DNA of 33,345 nucleotides. Source: Gnetum montanum (taxonomy: Eukaryota > Streptophyta > Gnetopsida > Gnetales > Gnetaceae). This document shows positions 1 to 8,459 of the stretch, one piece after another. Where the stretch lies: assembly GCA_015680685.1 (NCBI GenBank), contig MNCI01006837.1, positions 766,685-800,029 of the forward strand, read 5' to 3'. Below the pieces are notes generated by a model that ran no database searches, was not told the origin of the DNA, and saw only the letters and a list, made by a program, of their open reading frames with translations. The position numbers and the translations under genes are program-made. Positions within the stretch are counted from its first letter, which is position 1; every line of letters begins with the position of its first letter.

Positions 1-317
1 CGGATCTAAGTCATAGCCTCCTGAGAAATTGAAAAAGTTGTTTAAATCAAGCCTGGGTAGGCGACTCTCTTTACGATGCCTATGTGAGATTCGAACAAGC
101 TCTTGTATTTACGTTATGCTTGTAGTGGCCAGTAGGGGTTCATCGTCATTGAGTAAGTTATGATTTTGTGCAGTGGGATGATGCTGCCTTTGTTTATGTT
201 TATAAGAAACCCCACCTTATATTGTGTACTCCAATCTTCATTGTCATATCATTCGTTGGTTCTCCAATGAATTTCCTTACTAGATGTGGCATTATCGTAG
301 TCTTCTAGGAGAGGCAT
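1..317 (-). pseudogene. gag start of element A, truncated by window edge and broken
   Basis: The ATG is at 317 on the minus strand, aligned with the gag ATG of element B at 33043. The first 30 or so codons match B closely (both contain NATSS and IHWRTN), then an in-frame TGA interrupts and the frame shifts, so homology continues out of phase. Gag forms the virus-like particle and binds the RNA; the visible part is only the N-terminal leader, before any capsid-like region. About 105 codons are in the window. The homology is direct from the sequence; the function is inferred from the family. Confidence 0.75.
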
Positions 318-439
318 GGTTGTGAAATTGTGTGTGAATTTGTATGTGAATTTTTGTAATTATTTCTTCCTAAAAGATATATTGTTAATTCCTATATAGC
401 AACCCTATATGATATAACTAATCCAGATAACTAGCACCG

Positions 440-457
440 TCCCCGGCAACATCGCCA
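440..457 (-). other. Primer-binding site of element A (tRNA-Asp type)
   Basis: Read on the minus strand, the site is TGGCGATGTTGCCGGGGA, starting one base inside the LTR end at 459. It matches the complement of the 3' end of plant tRNA-Asp (TGGCGCCGTTGCCGGGGA) at all but about two positions. Athila-like plant elements commonly use this primer. The site fixes the strand of the element and the inner LTR boundary. Confidence 0.8.
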
Positions 458-1006
458 ATGATGAGTGGCAAGGTACCCCTACACTCAACCATATGAATAC
501 CAGTGCTTCACGCACGATCCAGTCAAACTCCATAGATGGACTAGTTGTGGTATCTAGATAGTTACTCGTAGATCATAGTTCATTGTCTTCCCACCTAGAC
601 TAGTATTAGCTTTGTCACGTATAATTTAGTCTAGAGCGAGGTGTATGATGTGTTCCTACAGTAATGCTACTCCTAGGTATGATGGGAAATAGTATCAACT
701 AAGCTAGGAGAGAGAGGGTGAGAGAGAGAATCTAAACTAGCCTAAGTGCGATGAGCATCCATTCCTTAATCATCTGTACACATCTTGGACCTCATGCACG
801 ACTACCATTGGGATTACCAAGCGCATGGCCTAGGTACGCTACTGGGTTACCAAGTAGTCACACTTAAATGCTTGTGATTAAGTAGTAGTCATTCCACATT
901 ACTAGGAGATAAGAGTAGAGAGATATTAACTAAGAAAGCAATAAATAACAATAACAATTAAATAATTAAGCTAAGTGGATGTTGCAATGTTGAGGTAATC
1001 TCAATC

Positions 1007-1012
1007 TTTATT
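1007..1012 (-). terminator. Polyadenylation signal in LTR A
   Basis: AATAAA on the minus strand, downstream of the LTR TATA box. The same hexamer sits at the matching place in the B LTR (28902-28907) and in the diverged LTR at 2223-2228, where AATAAAGATCGAG is shared exactly with B. Conservation across copies supports a functional 3'-end signal in the R region. Confidence 0.5.
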
Positions 1013-1199
1013 GCCGATCATGTGCGTGTCCAAGTACGTCACACTTGAATAAGGATGCCGTACAATTACAATCATCACACTACGGGCATGCACTGGGAGA
1101 AAGGGTTGAGAGGAAAAACTGATCGAAAGTCCCTACCTTAATACTAAAGACTTAAAAAAACTTGAAACTTAAAAAATCCTTTAACAAGTCTACCTGCCT

Positions 1200-1210
1200 C
1201 TTATTTATAG
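1200..1210 (-). promoter_or_regulatory. TATA box of LTR A
   Basis: CTATAAATAAG on the minus strand, conserved at the same place in the B LTR (29076-29086). It would start the genomic RNA of element A about 30 bases downstream. The 33-bp U3 repeats lie immediately upstream of it. Confidence 0.6.
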
Positions 1211-1227
1211 ATGAGGAGATAGGCTAC

Positions 1228-1328
1228 GATATCGCGTACGTGATATCGCATCTAGGGTGTGATATTGCGTACGTGATATCGCGTCTAGGCTGTGATATTA
1301 CGTACGTGATATCATGGGTGCGATATCA
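1228..1328. repeat. 33-bp tandem repeat in U3 of LTR A, ~3 units
   Basis: Units start at 1228, 1261 and 1294; the first two are 33 bp and the third is partial. Each has the core GATATCGCGTACGTGATATC, a near-palindrome in which GATATC flanks a TACGTG/CACGTA core. ACGT cores are typical binding sites for plant bZIP factors. The array is just upstream of the LTR TATA box, where an enhancer would sit. The B LTR lacks it. Confidence 0.8.
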
Positions 1329-1352
1329 CTACGAACAATTCATGACTCATCA

Positions 1353-1924
1353 ATGTTATATGCATGTTCAATGAAAGTATTGTATTAACTAAATATCTTA
1401 GGGGCACATATAGCCCAAAAATAGGTTGCATGCATTGGGATCTCTTTTTTGCTCTTCCACAACTATCTAGAGCCTAGCACTTAGCACTTGCTAGCATTCT
1501 CTATTTGCTTTGAATAGCTCATTTCAACTTATCATTTATGACTAATGTTGAAATCAACATCTAGCATTAATCAAACATCAATAATGAATTTTGCTTCCAT
1601 GACAACATCTCTTTAGTAATTTCTTCAGCCCATCTTTGAATTGGTATTAGAACGAAAGCTTTTTTTTTTTTGAATTTTAGTGTTAGTGTAGATTCTTAAT
1701 TAATGTTTTTCAATTTTATTGAAAATCAATGCCCAAATTCTTCAATGCCACATTCCTATTTCCAAATGGTGTCATTTTATTACAAGTGTCATAAGTGTTA
1801 TAAAAATACCCTTAACAAAAGAGCACATTGTAATTATAGGTATGTCTCTTGATGAAACCTTTCGGGATTTGACCCAAGATATTTATACTTCTAACTTAGA
1901 AGCCATGCCAACATAGAGTTAACA
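1353..1924. other. Unassigned stretch between element A and an old LTR
   Basis: About 570 bp of A+T-rich DNA flanking the insertion point of element A. A 65-codon plus-strand frame begins at 1719 but shows no recognisable domain, signal or context, so I do not call it a gene. A poly-T run lies near 1660-1671. Nothing else is recognised. Confidence 0.4.
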
Positions 1925-1995
1925 AGGAGGTATTAGCCTAATGGATTTGAAAGCTCCAATTCATGGGTTTGATTCTAGTGGGCAATATACAGTTC
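1925..1995 (+). repeat. Possible tRNA-derived SINE fragment
   Basis: TAGCCTAATGG (1934-1944) matches a Pol III A box at about ten of eleven positions. GGTTTGATTCT (1966-1976) matches a B box at about nine of eleven. The order and strand are right, but the gap of 21 bases is shorter than the 30 or so in a tRNA, so this would be a decayed or internally deleted SINE head. A second A-box-like string, TAGCCTAATGGTTAA, occurs near 11967 without a clear B box. No SINE tail or target duplication was found. Confidence 0.25.
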
Positions 1996-2791
1996 TAATT
2001 AGATAATATATCTTAGGGTGTACCTATATTACAATTATTTCATGCCTATAAATTCCAACCCATTGTCACGTTGAAAAAACAACTTTCAGCCAACACTTAG
2101 CAGAATTTTTGCAATTTATTTTTCTCACTTAGAGTTAGAGTGAATGCCTACAATGTGATGAACAACAATTGTGCAGAATATTTATTCGAGTGGATTGTTC
2201 CTAGATGCAATTCATGAATGAAAATAAAGATCGAGATTTTTTTTCATCATTACAGCATCTCACTCAGCTTAATTTTACTTCTCATGATGTTTACTTAAAT
2301 TTTCTAAGTTCTTTTACATTCCAATGTCCCTTAGTAAGGCAAAATAAGTATGTCTTGTTCCAAACAAAAAGTGTAACTACTTGATAACCCAATAGTGACT
2401 TCACTTGATTCGCTCAGTAGTGAAATTACTTGGTAATCCTAGTAACAATTACATTAGCCCAAGATGTGCATGGCAAACTAGGAATGATTGCTTATTGTCA
2501 ATAAGACATAATAGCTTTATATTCTAGTTGCATTTAGACATGGAATTTACAATTAGTTTTACCATGTTGGCACTTAGTGTAATTTGAGCTAAATAACATT
2601 AACATATCATATACCTCTCTAAGAGTTAAACCATATGACTTGAACCTCGCTAACTCTACATGAGAAGACACCGATCAAGAATTACCATAAACTAATAGTA
2701 TACTTACATTGTCCATCCATGGATTATGATCTAGTAGCATGTGAACACTCATGACTTCTACGGTTGAGTGTTAAAATAGCCAATTGCTTAT
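1985..2791 (+). repeat. Diverged LTR of the A/B/C superfamily
   Basis: This plus-strand stretch runs parallel to the C 5' LTR: TATA box TATAAATT (2047-2054), AATAAA (2223-2228), repeated CTTGGTAA/TTGATAA-type motifs (about 2380-2450), a CATATGCCTC/TTAAACCAT block shared with C and B, and the terminal GCTTATCA at 2791. AATAAAGATCGAG is identical to the B LTR. It diverges clearly from the C LTR, so it is not the partner of the copy at 3832. The left end is not fixed; U3 should begin 60-130 bp before the TATA box. It is a solo LTR or the 5' LTR of an element now reduced to 2792-3831. Confidence 0.6.
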
Positions 2792-3241
2792 CAATTACCT
2801 TCACTACCAAAGGGACTCATCGATAGCTCTTGGAATAACTTCACTATTATCATTGGATTATCATTGTGATCCCAAAAAAGTCACTTATAATATATTATGT
2901 TATTTCAAAAATCTAAAAGAAATCTAAAATGGCCAAAAATCCATGATAACCAAAATTCCACAAAATTCTTGCAAAATCATGTTTATGTTATGAACTAAAC
3001 CAAAAACCATGTTCATATCAAAAGCTAATCCCATAAAATATCCAAGTAGTAAGTTGGACAAACTTTCCACAACTCTAGAAATTTACCAAAGGATAGAAAA
3101 TAATATGGATTGAATTAAAATATTATTTTTCATACAAATAGGTCCAAAAGGACAAAAATCTGGTAGAATCTTAACATAATTTTTAAAATTGTAGAAGAAT
3201 AATAGAGGATAATAAGTAGAGAGGATGAATAGAAATTCCAT

Positions 3242-3419
3242 AACAAAATAGGATAGCCATATGAAAGAAAACTAAAATAATCTTGTTTACTAAATCTACA
3301 ACAAAATAGGATAGCCATATGAAAATGAAACTAAAATAAGCTTTTTTATGGGATCCATATCAACATAGTATAGCTACATAAAAAGGAACATAAAATAATC
3401 TTTCTTACTTGCATTGGTA
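3242..3419. repeat. 59-bp tandem repeat, three units
   Basis: Units start near 3242, 3300 and 3361. The shared motif is ACAAAATAGGATAGCCATAT followed by an AAACTAAAATAA block and a T-rich spacer. The first two units are very similar and the third has drifted. No coding or structural role is apparent. Confidence 0.75.
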
Positions 3420-3528
3420 GAGCTTCCAAAGTCTTCTTAGTATCTTCCTTTTCTACCTAACACTCTTAATTTGTTTTGCTTCACTTAACCCTTCTACAAA
3501 TTGTGATGAGATGTATCTAATGCCATAA

Positions 3529-3570
3529 CCTATTTATAAGGAGGAAAACATAAGAAACCAGGCCCACATT
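3529..3570 (-). promoter_or_regulatory. Promoter-like element on the minus strand
   Basis: On the minus strand a TGGGCC motif (complement of 3561-3566, a plant site II/TCP-type element) lies about 20 bp upstream of CTTATAAATAGG (complement of 3529-3540). Downstream on that strand, AAGTAAGAAAG near 3400 could be a splice donor. This could be the 5' end of a gene fragment or of another transposon promoter; no coding exon was recognised. Confidence 0.25.
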
Positions 3571-3831
3571 GGCTTTAAAATGAAAAAGAAATGGAAAAAA
3601 ATTCTTTTAGTAAAACATGATGTAACACTATTTTGGAAAATGATGGTTGCAAAGTTAAATGGTGGAAAACTATAGCAAAAAACAAGTAACAGGAGAGGTG
3701 GCGAAAGAAAACAGTTATATAACATATAACATATATACTTTTCTTTTCGTTTTTCACATAAACTTGCTTTTATCACTTTGAATTTCCTTTTGAAATTTTA
3801 CTTTTTTTAAAAGAAAAATCATTTTCATAAG

Positions 3832-4729
3832 TGATAAAGTCAAAATTTTGAAGTGATGCAATATCGGAGTTATGATATTGTAGCAACTATGTCGTAGATA
3901 TGATGTCATAACCCATGCTATGTCATTGTTAATATGATCTCTCGGGATTTGTGCAACCCTATAAATACCAATACTTGGGCACACAATCAACAACTTTTTC
4001 ATTCTAGCCTTAGAAAAATTCTTGCAGTTTATTTTTGTAGTCTTAATAAGAGAGTGCATGCATGTAATGTGGTGTTGAGTAGTTGTACATAATCTTTATT
4101 CAAGTGAAATATACTTGGGCATAGTTCATGATTGGACATAAAGCTTGAGTTCACTTCTCATCATTGTAGCATCCACTTATCTTTACTCGTTTGCTTAGTT
4201 TAATTTTCCTACTTTCCTAGTTAATCATTTATGGTTCTAAGTATTTTACCTTTTTTTTATGCTTATTAGTAAAGCGGAATGGATACGACTAGTTTTGAGC
4301 ACTATGTGTAACTGTTTGGTAATCCTAGTAGTGTTATTGCTTGGTTCACTCAATAGCATAAGGCTTGGTAACCCAGTAATGATTACATGAGCCCAAGGCT
4401 TGTATAGTAAATTATGACTGTATATCCATCACTCTAAGATAAAATAGATTTTTATTTCTAAGTTACTTAGACTTAGACTTAAGTTTCACTCCCAATCATG
4501 AATACCACTGGGAGTTATTTAGGCCTTACAAAATTAGTTATCATATGCCTCACTACGAGTTAAACCATACATTAAGACTTCACTAACTCAAGGTGAGAAG
4601 GATAATGTTCAGGAACTTAACATCAACCCTTAGCATAATTATATTGTCTCATCCACAGATTATGATCTGGTCACTAATAAACACTCGTAACTTGTATGGT
4701 AGAGTGTTGGGACTACTCACTGCTTATCA
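3832..4729 (+). repeat. 5' LTR of element C (898 bp)
   Basis: It starts TGATAAAGTC and ends TGCTTATCA, giving matching TGATAA/TTATCA termini. The TATA box is at 3960-3967, so U3 is about 128 bp. The R/U5 part shares ordered blocks with the minus-strand LTRs of A and B: GTGCATGC, ATCATTG.AGCAT, two TTGGTAA.CC motifs, ATCATATGCCTCACT and TTAAACCATACAT. The right end is fixed by the primer site starting at 4731. ATAAG just before 3832 is a candidate 5-bp target duplication. Confidence 0.78.
3960..3967 (+). promoter_or_regulatory. TATA box of LTR C
   Basis: TATAAATA, matched in position by TATAAATT in the old LTR (2047-2054) and by CTATAAATAAG in LTRs A and B. It would drive the genomic RNA of element C rightward. 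Upstream U3 contains loosely repeated TATGATGTCAT/CTATGTCGTAG strings. Confidence 0.6.
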
Positions 4730-4730
4730 T

Positions 4731-4750
4731 TAGCATCGTTGCTGAGGATG
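4731..4750 (+). other. Primer-binding site of element C (decayed tRNA-Asp type)
   Basis: TAGCATCGTTGCTGAGGATG, one base after the LTR end. It aligns with the tRNA-Asp-type site of element A and differs from the ideal mostly by transitions. This confirms that the LTR at 3832-4729 is a 5' LTR on the plus strand. Confidence 0.65.
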
Positions 4751-4876
4751 TGTCAATGTGTGTTTAAGAGTTGATCTAATACATTTCATTGTGTTACAGG
4801 CTATAAAAGTCTACCCTTCATATTCTCAATTAATTTTACTAAAACACACATACAAGTAAAGCATTAAAAACATAAC

Positions 4877-7290
4877 ATGACTTCAACACTAAAAGAGAAG
4901 ATGTTACCTACCAAGGAGCTACAGAACAGTCATGACAGAAAACATGATGATAAAGATTGGAGTGCATCAATGCAAAAACAAGTTTCATATGCCCACACTA
5001 ATTTGTACTATCTTGATTTTACATTCATCTTTCATTAAGAAGAACAACTCAAATGGAGAGATATGCAAGGCAACATAGTTCTGCCACTGAAACATTGAAG
5101 ACCATTAATGTTTCAAGTAGTCCTCAAGAAGGCCAACCTAAGTCATGAACAAAAAGGGCATCAAGTCAGAAAGGACATGAATAGGCTATACAAACCAATA
5201 GAGGCCTAGGCAAGAAGGAATGCTATCATGGAAGCACAACATGAACATGCTAAGGGAAAGAAAGCCCCTCAGATAGTTGTCCTAGAGGAAATAGAAGATA
5301 CCTTACTCCAAGCTGATAAGTTTTATCAACTTTAGAGATCTCACTTCCACACACCAATTATACACATTGAAGATCATGTTAACACAAAGCTAAAGTCAAC
5401 TCTTGTAGAGCACCTTGGAAGGAATGGAAAACACTAAAGACATAGGCAAAGCCCAAGGTCTAGAGCTTCTGAAGAACCAAAAGAGAGTAAATTAAGGAGT
5501 TACCAAAGGAAAACTAGCTAGAATCATTCTCCAACTACTTCTTCCACCTATTCACGTTCATTTGTAAAGTTTGACAAGAAGGAACATTGGTACAAAGACC
5601 ATGATAGGGAAAGATGAAGGGATGGTGAGAGACATGAGTATAGAAGAAGCTATCATGATAGTGATAAGGATGATTATGAACAAAGAAGAGATAGCTTCAA
5701 ACATGAAGAAAGGGAGCATTATGAACACTAAAGGGATCACCACTATAATAGAGCACCACTATAATAGAGCTTACAAACCCGATCATTATGAAGAACCCCT
5801 ATTGGCCATTTGCAGCATGATCAACATTAGGGAAGCTATTTACATTCCAACTAGGCATGTAAGGAATAGTCACATTAAGTGGCTAAACATGAACAACATG
5901 CATAGATTTGAGGGTGGATACAACGTAGATCCACAACACCACCTTCAAGCATTCCATGATGTGTGTGCTCTCCAAAACATTGAAAGTGACTAGCAGAAAC
6001 TAAAGTTGTTTCCTAGAATACTCATTAAAAAGGTAGAAAGTTGGTATCGATCCCTAGCACTAGAATCAATTTGAGGATGGATTCCCATGCTAGAACTATT
6101 CAATGATAAGTATTAGACCTACTCATAAGTGGTAAACCTAGGGAAGCAGATCCATGAATGGTAGCAAGGGACATATGAATCCCTTAATGCAGTAATGGGA
6201 AAATACTATTCCTTACAGCATAGATGCCCAGGCTATGGATTCTCATAGAAGGAATAACTATGGCATGTAATAGATGGGTTGAGGAACAAAACTAGAGAGA
6301 ACATTAGGGTTTATGCCCAGGGATGATTATCAAAGGTGACTGCTCATCAGATTCAAAGGTTAATCAACCAAGTAGTAAAAGAGGAAGGAGAATTAAAGAA
6401 GAGATAATTAGCTAAAGAGTATAACAGAGATCCATCAATAAGGAAATGTGATGTGCAGATATGTGATAAATAGAAGGATTAAACCTTGGAAGATGTCATC
6501 TAAAAGAAGACTTTACCAATCCAAAAAATTAGTGAATGATATAGTAATCAAGGTGGAGAAAATGTGGGATTTGATGGATGAAAAATTTGCTATAGCCCTA
6601 AAGATCATAGAAGAGAAGTCCAAATAGGCACTTAACAACGGCAAGGAAAATAAGAAGAAAAGAGACTATGGATAGGAAAGATACAAGCACAAAGGAAAAG
6701 TTGCTACCATTGAAGGATATATTGACTCTAGTTCAGAGGAATAAGAAGGGTGCAAGGTGTGCTAGTATGAAAATCCTAAGGGATGTTGCCCTATTATGGT
6801 CCACTTGCTAGAGTCTAGGGTAGATGCACTTAATCTAAGTTTTGTTGAAAAGAAAATGCCAAGATAGTTACCTTATTCGCAAGGTAATTCTAGACAACCT
6901 TTCTAGCCAACATTAGACCCAAGTGAAGCTTACCCTAAACCATAGGAGCAATACTAGTAGTAGTGGAAGCAACCTCAAACATGAACAATGCCATTGTGAA
7001 GGAAAAAATATCCATACAAGCAACCTGATCCTTATGGATACTATGTCAAATGTTCAATATCTCTAGGGAATGCTGCAGTCCAAAATTCTTTTCCTTATTA
7101 TGCACTAGAGTACCATAGGCCTATAACTCCAAGGATGGATCATAATCCTTATGCACATCCACCAATATTTGGTTTATCAAACCAACCTTCCTATTCTTTA
7201 CTGCTAGTGCCACCACCTATCATGCAAAGGGAACTGCCATCACAACCACAACAAAAAAATGCCATAAGGGTAGTACACACATAGGAGAAG
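4877..7290 (+). pseudogene. gag of element C, with a charged N-terminal extension
   Basis: The ATG at 4877 aligns with the B gag ATG; both reach a KDWS motif near codon 35. About 290 codons follow in the same frame with several stops, ending in a basic-acidic stretch rich in Arg, Asp, His and Ser (about 5440-5735; motifs HWYKDHDRER, RHEYRRSYHDSDKDDYEQRR) that B gag lacks. A 16-bp duplication at 5738-5769 then shifts the frame. Next come the capsid-like blocks shared with B: EEPLLA, GGYNVDPQHHLQAFHD, LKLFPR, YRSL, YAQG, HQIQRLINQVVKE. The zinc-knuckle region is at 6751 (CKVC...YENPKGCC) in a third frame, with Asn where B has the zinc-binding His. The tail is Tyr/Pro-rich. Gag packages the RNA; this copy could not. 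Confidence 0.7.
5738..5769. repeat. Exact 16-bp tandem duplication causing a frameshift in gag C
   Basis: CACCACTATAATAGAG occurs twice head to tail (5738-5753 and 5754-5769). Sixteen is not a multiple of three. Gag coding before it lies in the ATG frame of 4877, and coding after it (EEPLLA and onward) lies in the frame one base over, exactly as the duplication predicts. Confidence 0.9.
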
Positions 7291-7650
7291 GTAGTGATAA
7301 GTGAACATAAGTCCAGGAAATTTCTATGCTTTAGACCAAGTCCAAAGAAGGTCCAAAGGATGGGAACTTCATTTACATCAACCCCATTCACATACACTCC
7401 TTTGAGGAATAGCATGCTTTTGCATCCTTTAGATTTAAATCTAACTACTATCATGGTTACACAAACAGTTACAGATTGGATAAAGATAGGAGCCCTTTCC
7501 CAAAAAAGAATAGATCTAAAAAATCCCTTGATGTACCTCCAAGTAGCAGGCCACAAACCATGCAAGGCTTTACTTGATTCCATGTCATGAATGAACCTAA
7601 CCTCATAAGACATGTATAAAGCCTAGAATCTTCTCCCACTTAAGAAAATT
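7291..7650 (+). pseudogene. Protease region of element C
   Basis: The frame at 7294-7590 ends in NPLMYLQVAGHKPCKALLDS, followed by MS, a stop and MNL. This has the layout of a retroviral-type aspartic protease N-half: a strand, then the catalytic D-S-G-A loop and a following hydrophobic strand. Here the loop reads DSMS, losing the Gly, and a stop follows. The enzyme would cut the Gag-Pol polyprotein in the particle. The frame is shared with the gag zinc-knuckle region and with the RT start, as expected for one polyprotein. Lineage is assigned from context more than from this short domain. Confidence 0.55.
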
Positions 7651-8459
7651 AATATCAAACTAAAGCTTGTTAACTAGTCCATTACAGTCCCACTTGGACA
7701 AGTAGATGAATGTCATTACTACTGTCAATGCATGGTCTTATTTGATTGATTTCTTAGTCTTTCACATGGGGAAAAATAAGGAAGAGTTCTCTATTATCAT
7801 GGAAAGAGCTTAGCTCAACATTGTAGATGCTAAGCTTAACATTAGAGATTTGTCTTTGGATATTTTCAAGAAAGCTGAAGTTGGAAGCATCCAGGGATGT
7901 AGAGTTCCATGTATTGCATATAACGATAATGGGTGCAATTGTGTGCAAAAGATATGGGTTGATAAATGAGAAAGCAACAAAACATGCAAAAGATTTGTTC
8001 AAGAAATGTGTGTGCAAAGATGTTTGTATGTGATAGCCACTAAACAAGAAGGCACTTAATGGTTGGTTACTGATGAAGAAATAGAATCAAATATATACAT
8101 GGAACCAACAACTTAGATTATAAGTGCCTATGTAGAGGAAATAGACAAGCTAGAACAATTAAGGAGAAGGCACTTCTATACACATTGATGTCAAGAAGAA
8201 GAAATTGAATGGGGATAGCTTGAGAACCTAGATAAGTTTGAATCAGAACCATTGGAGTTAAAAGCCCTACTAGTAGCATTGGAATATGCTTTTCTAAATA
8301 ATAAAAAGCTAATAATCATCAACGCTAACCTGGACAAGGTTAGAAAAAGATATTGTTAGAAGTAGTTAATAAATGACCAATACCATTTGCATGGTCTTAC
8401 GATGAGATAACAGACATTGATCTATGAATTTGTCAACGCTAGATATACATAGACCTAAC
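7651..8459 (+). pseudogene. Protease-RT linker of element C, heavily broken
   Basis: Protein-like stretches with stops continue, such as LENLDKFESEPLELKALLVALEYAFLNN in outline (8218-8305; only its start, NLDKFESEPLELKALL, is quoted as a motif). The spacer between protease and RT in Athila-like elements has this kind of 'ELKPLP..L.YAFL' block, which supports a continuous gag-pol plan. The frame at 7827-8033 and its antisense partner at 7754-8047 have no recognisable domain. No other gene is seen here. Confidence 0.45.

Larger units (their letters stand above)
1..1352 (-). mobile_element. Element A: Ty3/gypsy (A/B family), 5' part only
   Basis: Reading on the minus strand, this is the 5' end of an LTR retrotransposon: 5' LTR (1352 down to 459), one-base spacer, tRNA-Asp-type primer site, short leader and the start of gag, which runs off the left edge. 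The same order and sequence recur at 32728-33345 in element B, in the same orientation, so A and B are two copies of one family. The outer LTR end TGATGA at 1352 mirrors the inner end TCATCA at 459. The five bases beyond it, 1353-1357 (ATGTT), are the expected target-site duplication, but the partner copy lies outside the window. The rest of A cannot be judged. Confidence 0.85.
459..1352 (-). repeat. 5' LTR of element A (894 bp)
   Basis: On the minus strand the LTR begins TGATGAGTC at 1352 and ends CTCATCA at 459, a short inverted terminal repeat. It aligns along most of its length with the B LTR at 28337-29149. Shared landmarks are a TATA box (1200-1210), an AATAAA signal (complement of 1007-1012), TTGGTAA-type motifs (two) and the inner end next to the primer site. 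It is about 80 bp longer than the B LTR, mainly because its U3 carries a three-unit 33-bp repeat at 1228-1328. A 70-codon plus-strand frame across that repeat is a by-product of its periodicity (33 is divisible by 3). Confidence 0.82.
2792..3831. other. Remnant between the old LTR and element C
   Basis: The sequence just after the old LTR could be a worn primer site, but the match to tRNA-Asp is weak. No gag, pol or other protein homology is visible. The stretch holds the 59-bp tandem repeat and a minus-strand promoter-like element described separately. Short minus-strand frames at 3130-3318 and 3534-3776 show no family features. Element C appears to have inserted at 3831/3832, with ATAAG (3827-3831) as its candidate target duplication. 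Confidence 0.4.

Noticed and set aside
1162-1374. 70-codon frame with GYDIAYVIS-type repeats
   Set aside because: The repeat is the 33-bp U3 array of LTR A, which is divisible by three and so reads open.
7191-7613. 140-codon minus-strand frame
   Set aside because: Antisense to the gag tail and protease of element C; no domain.
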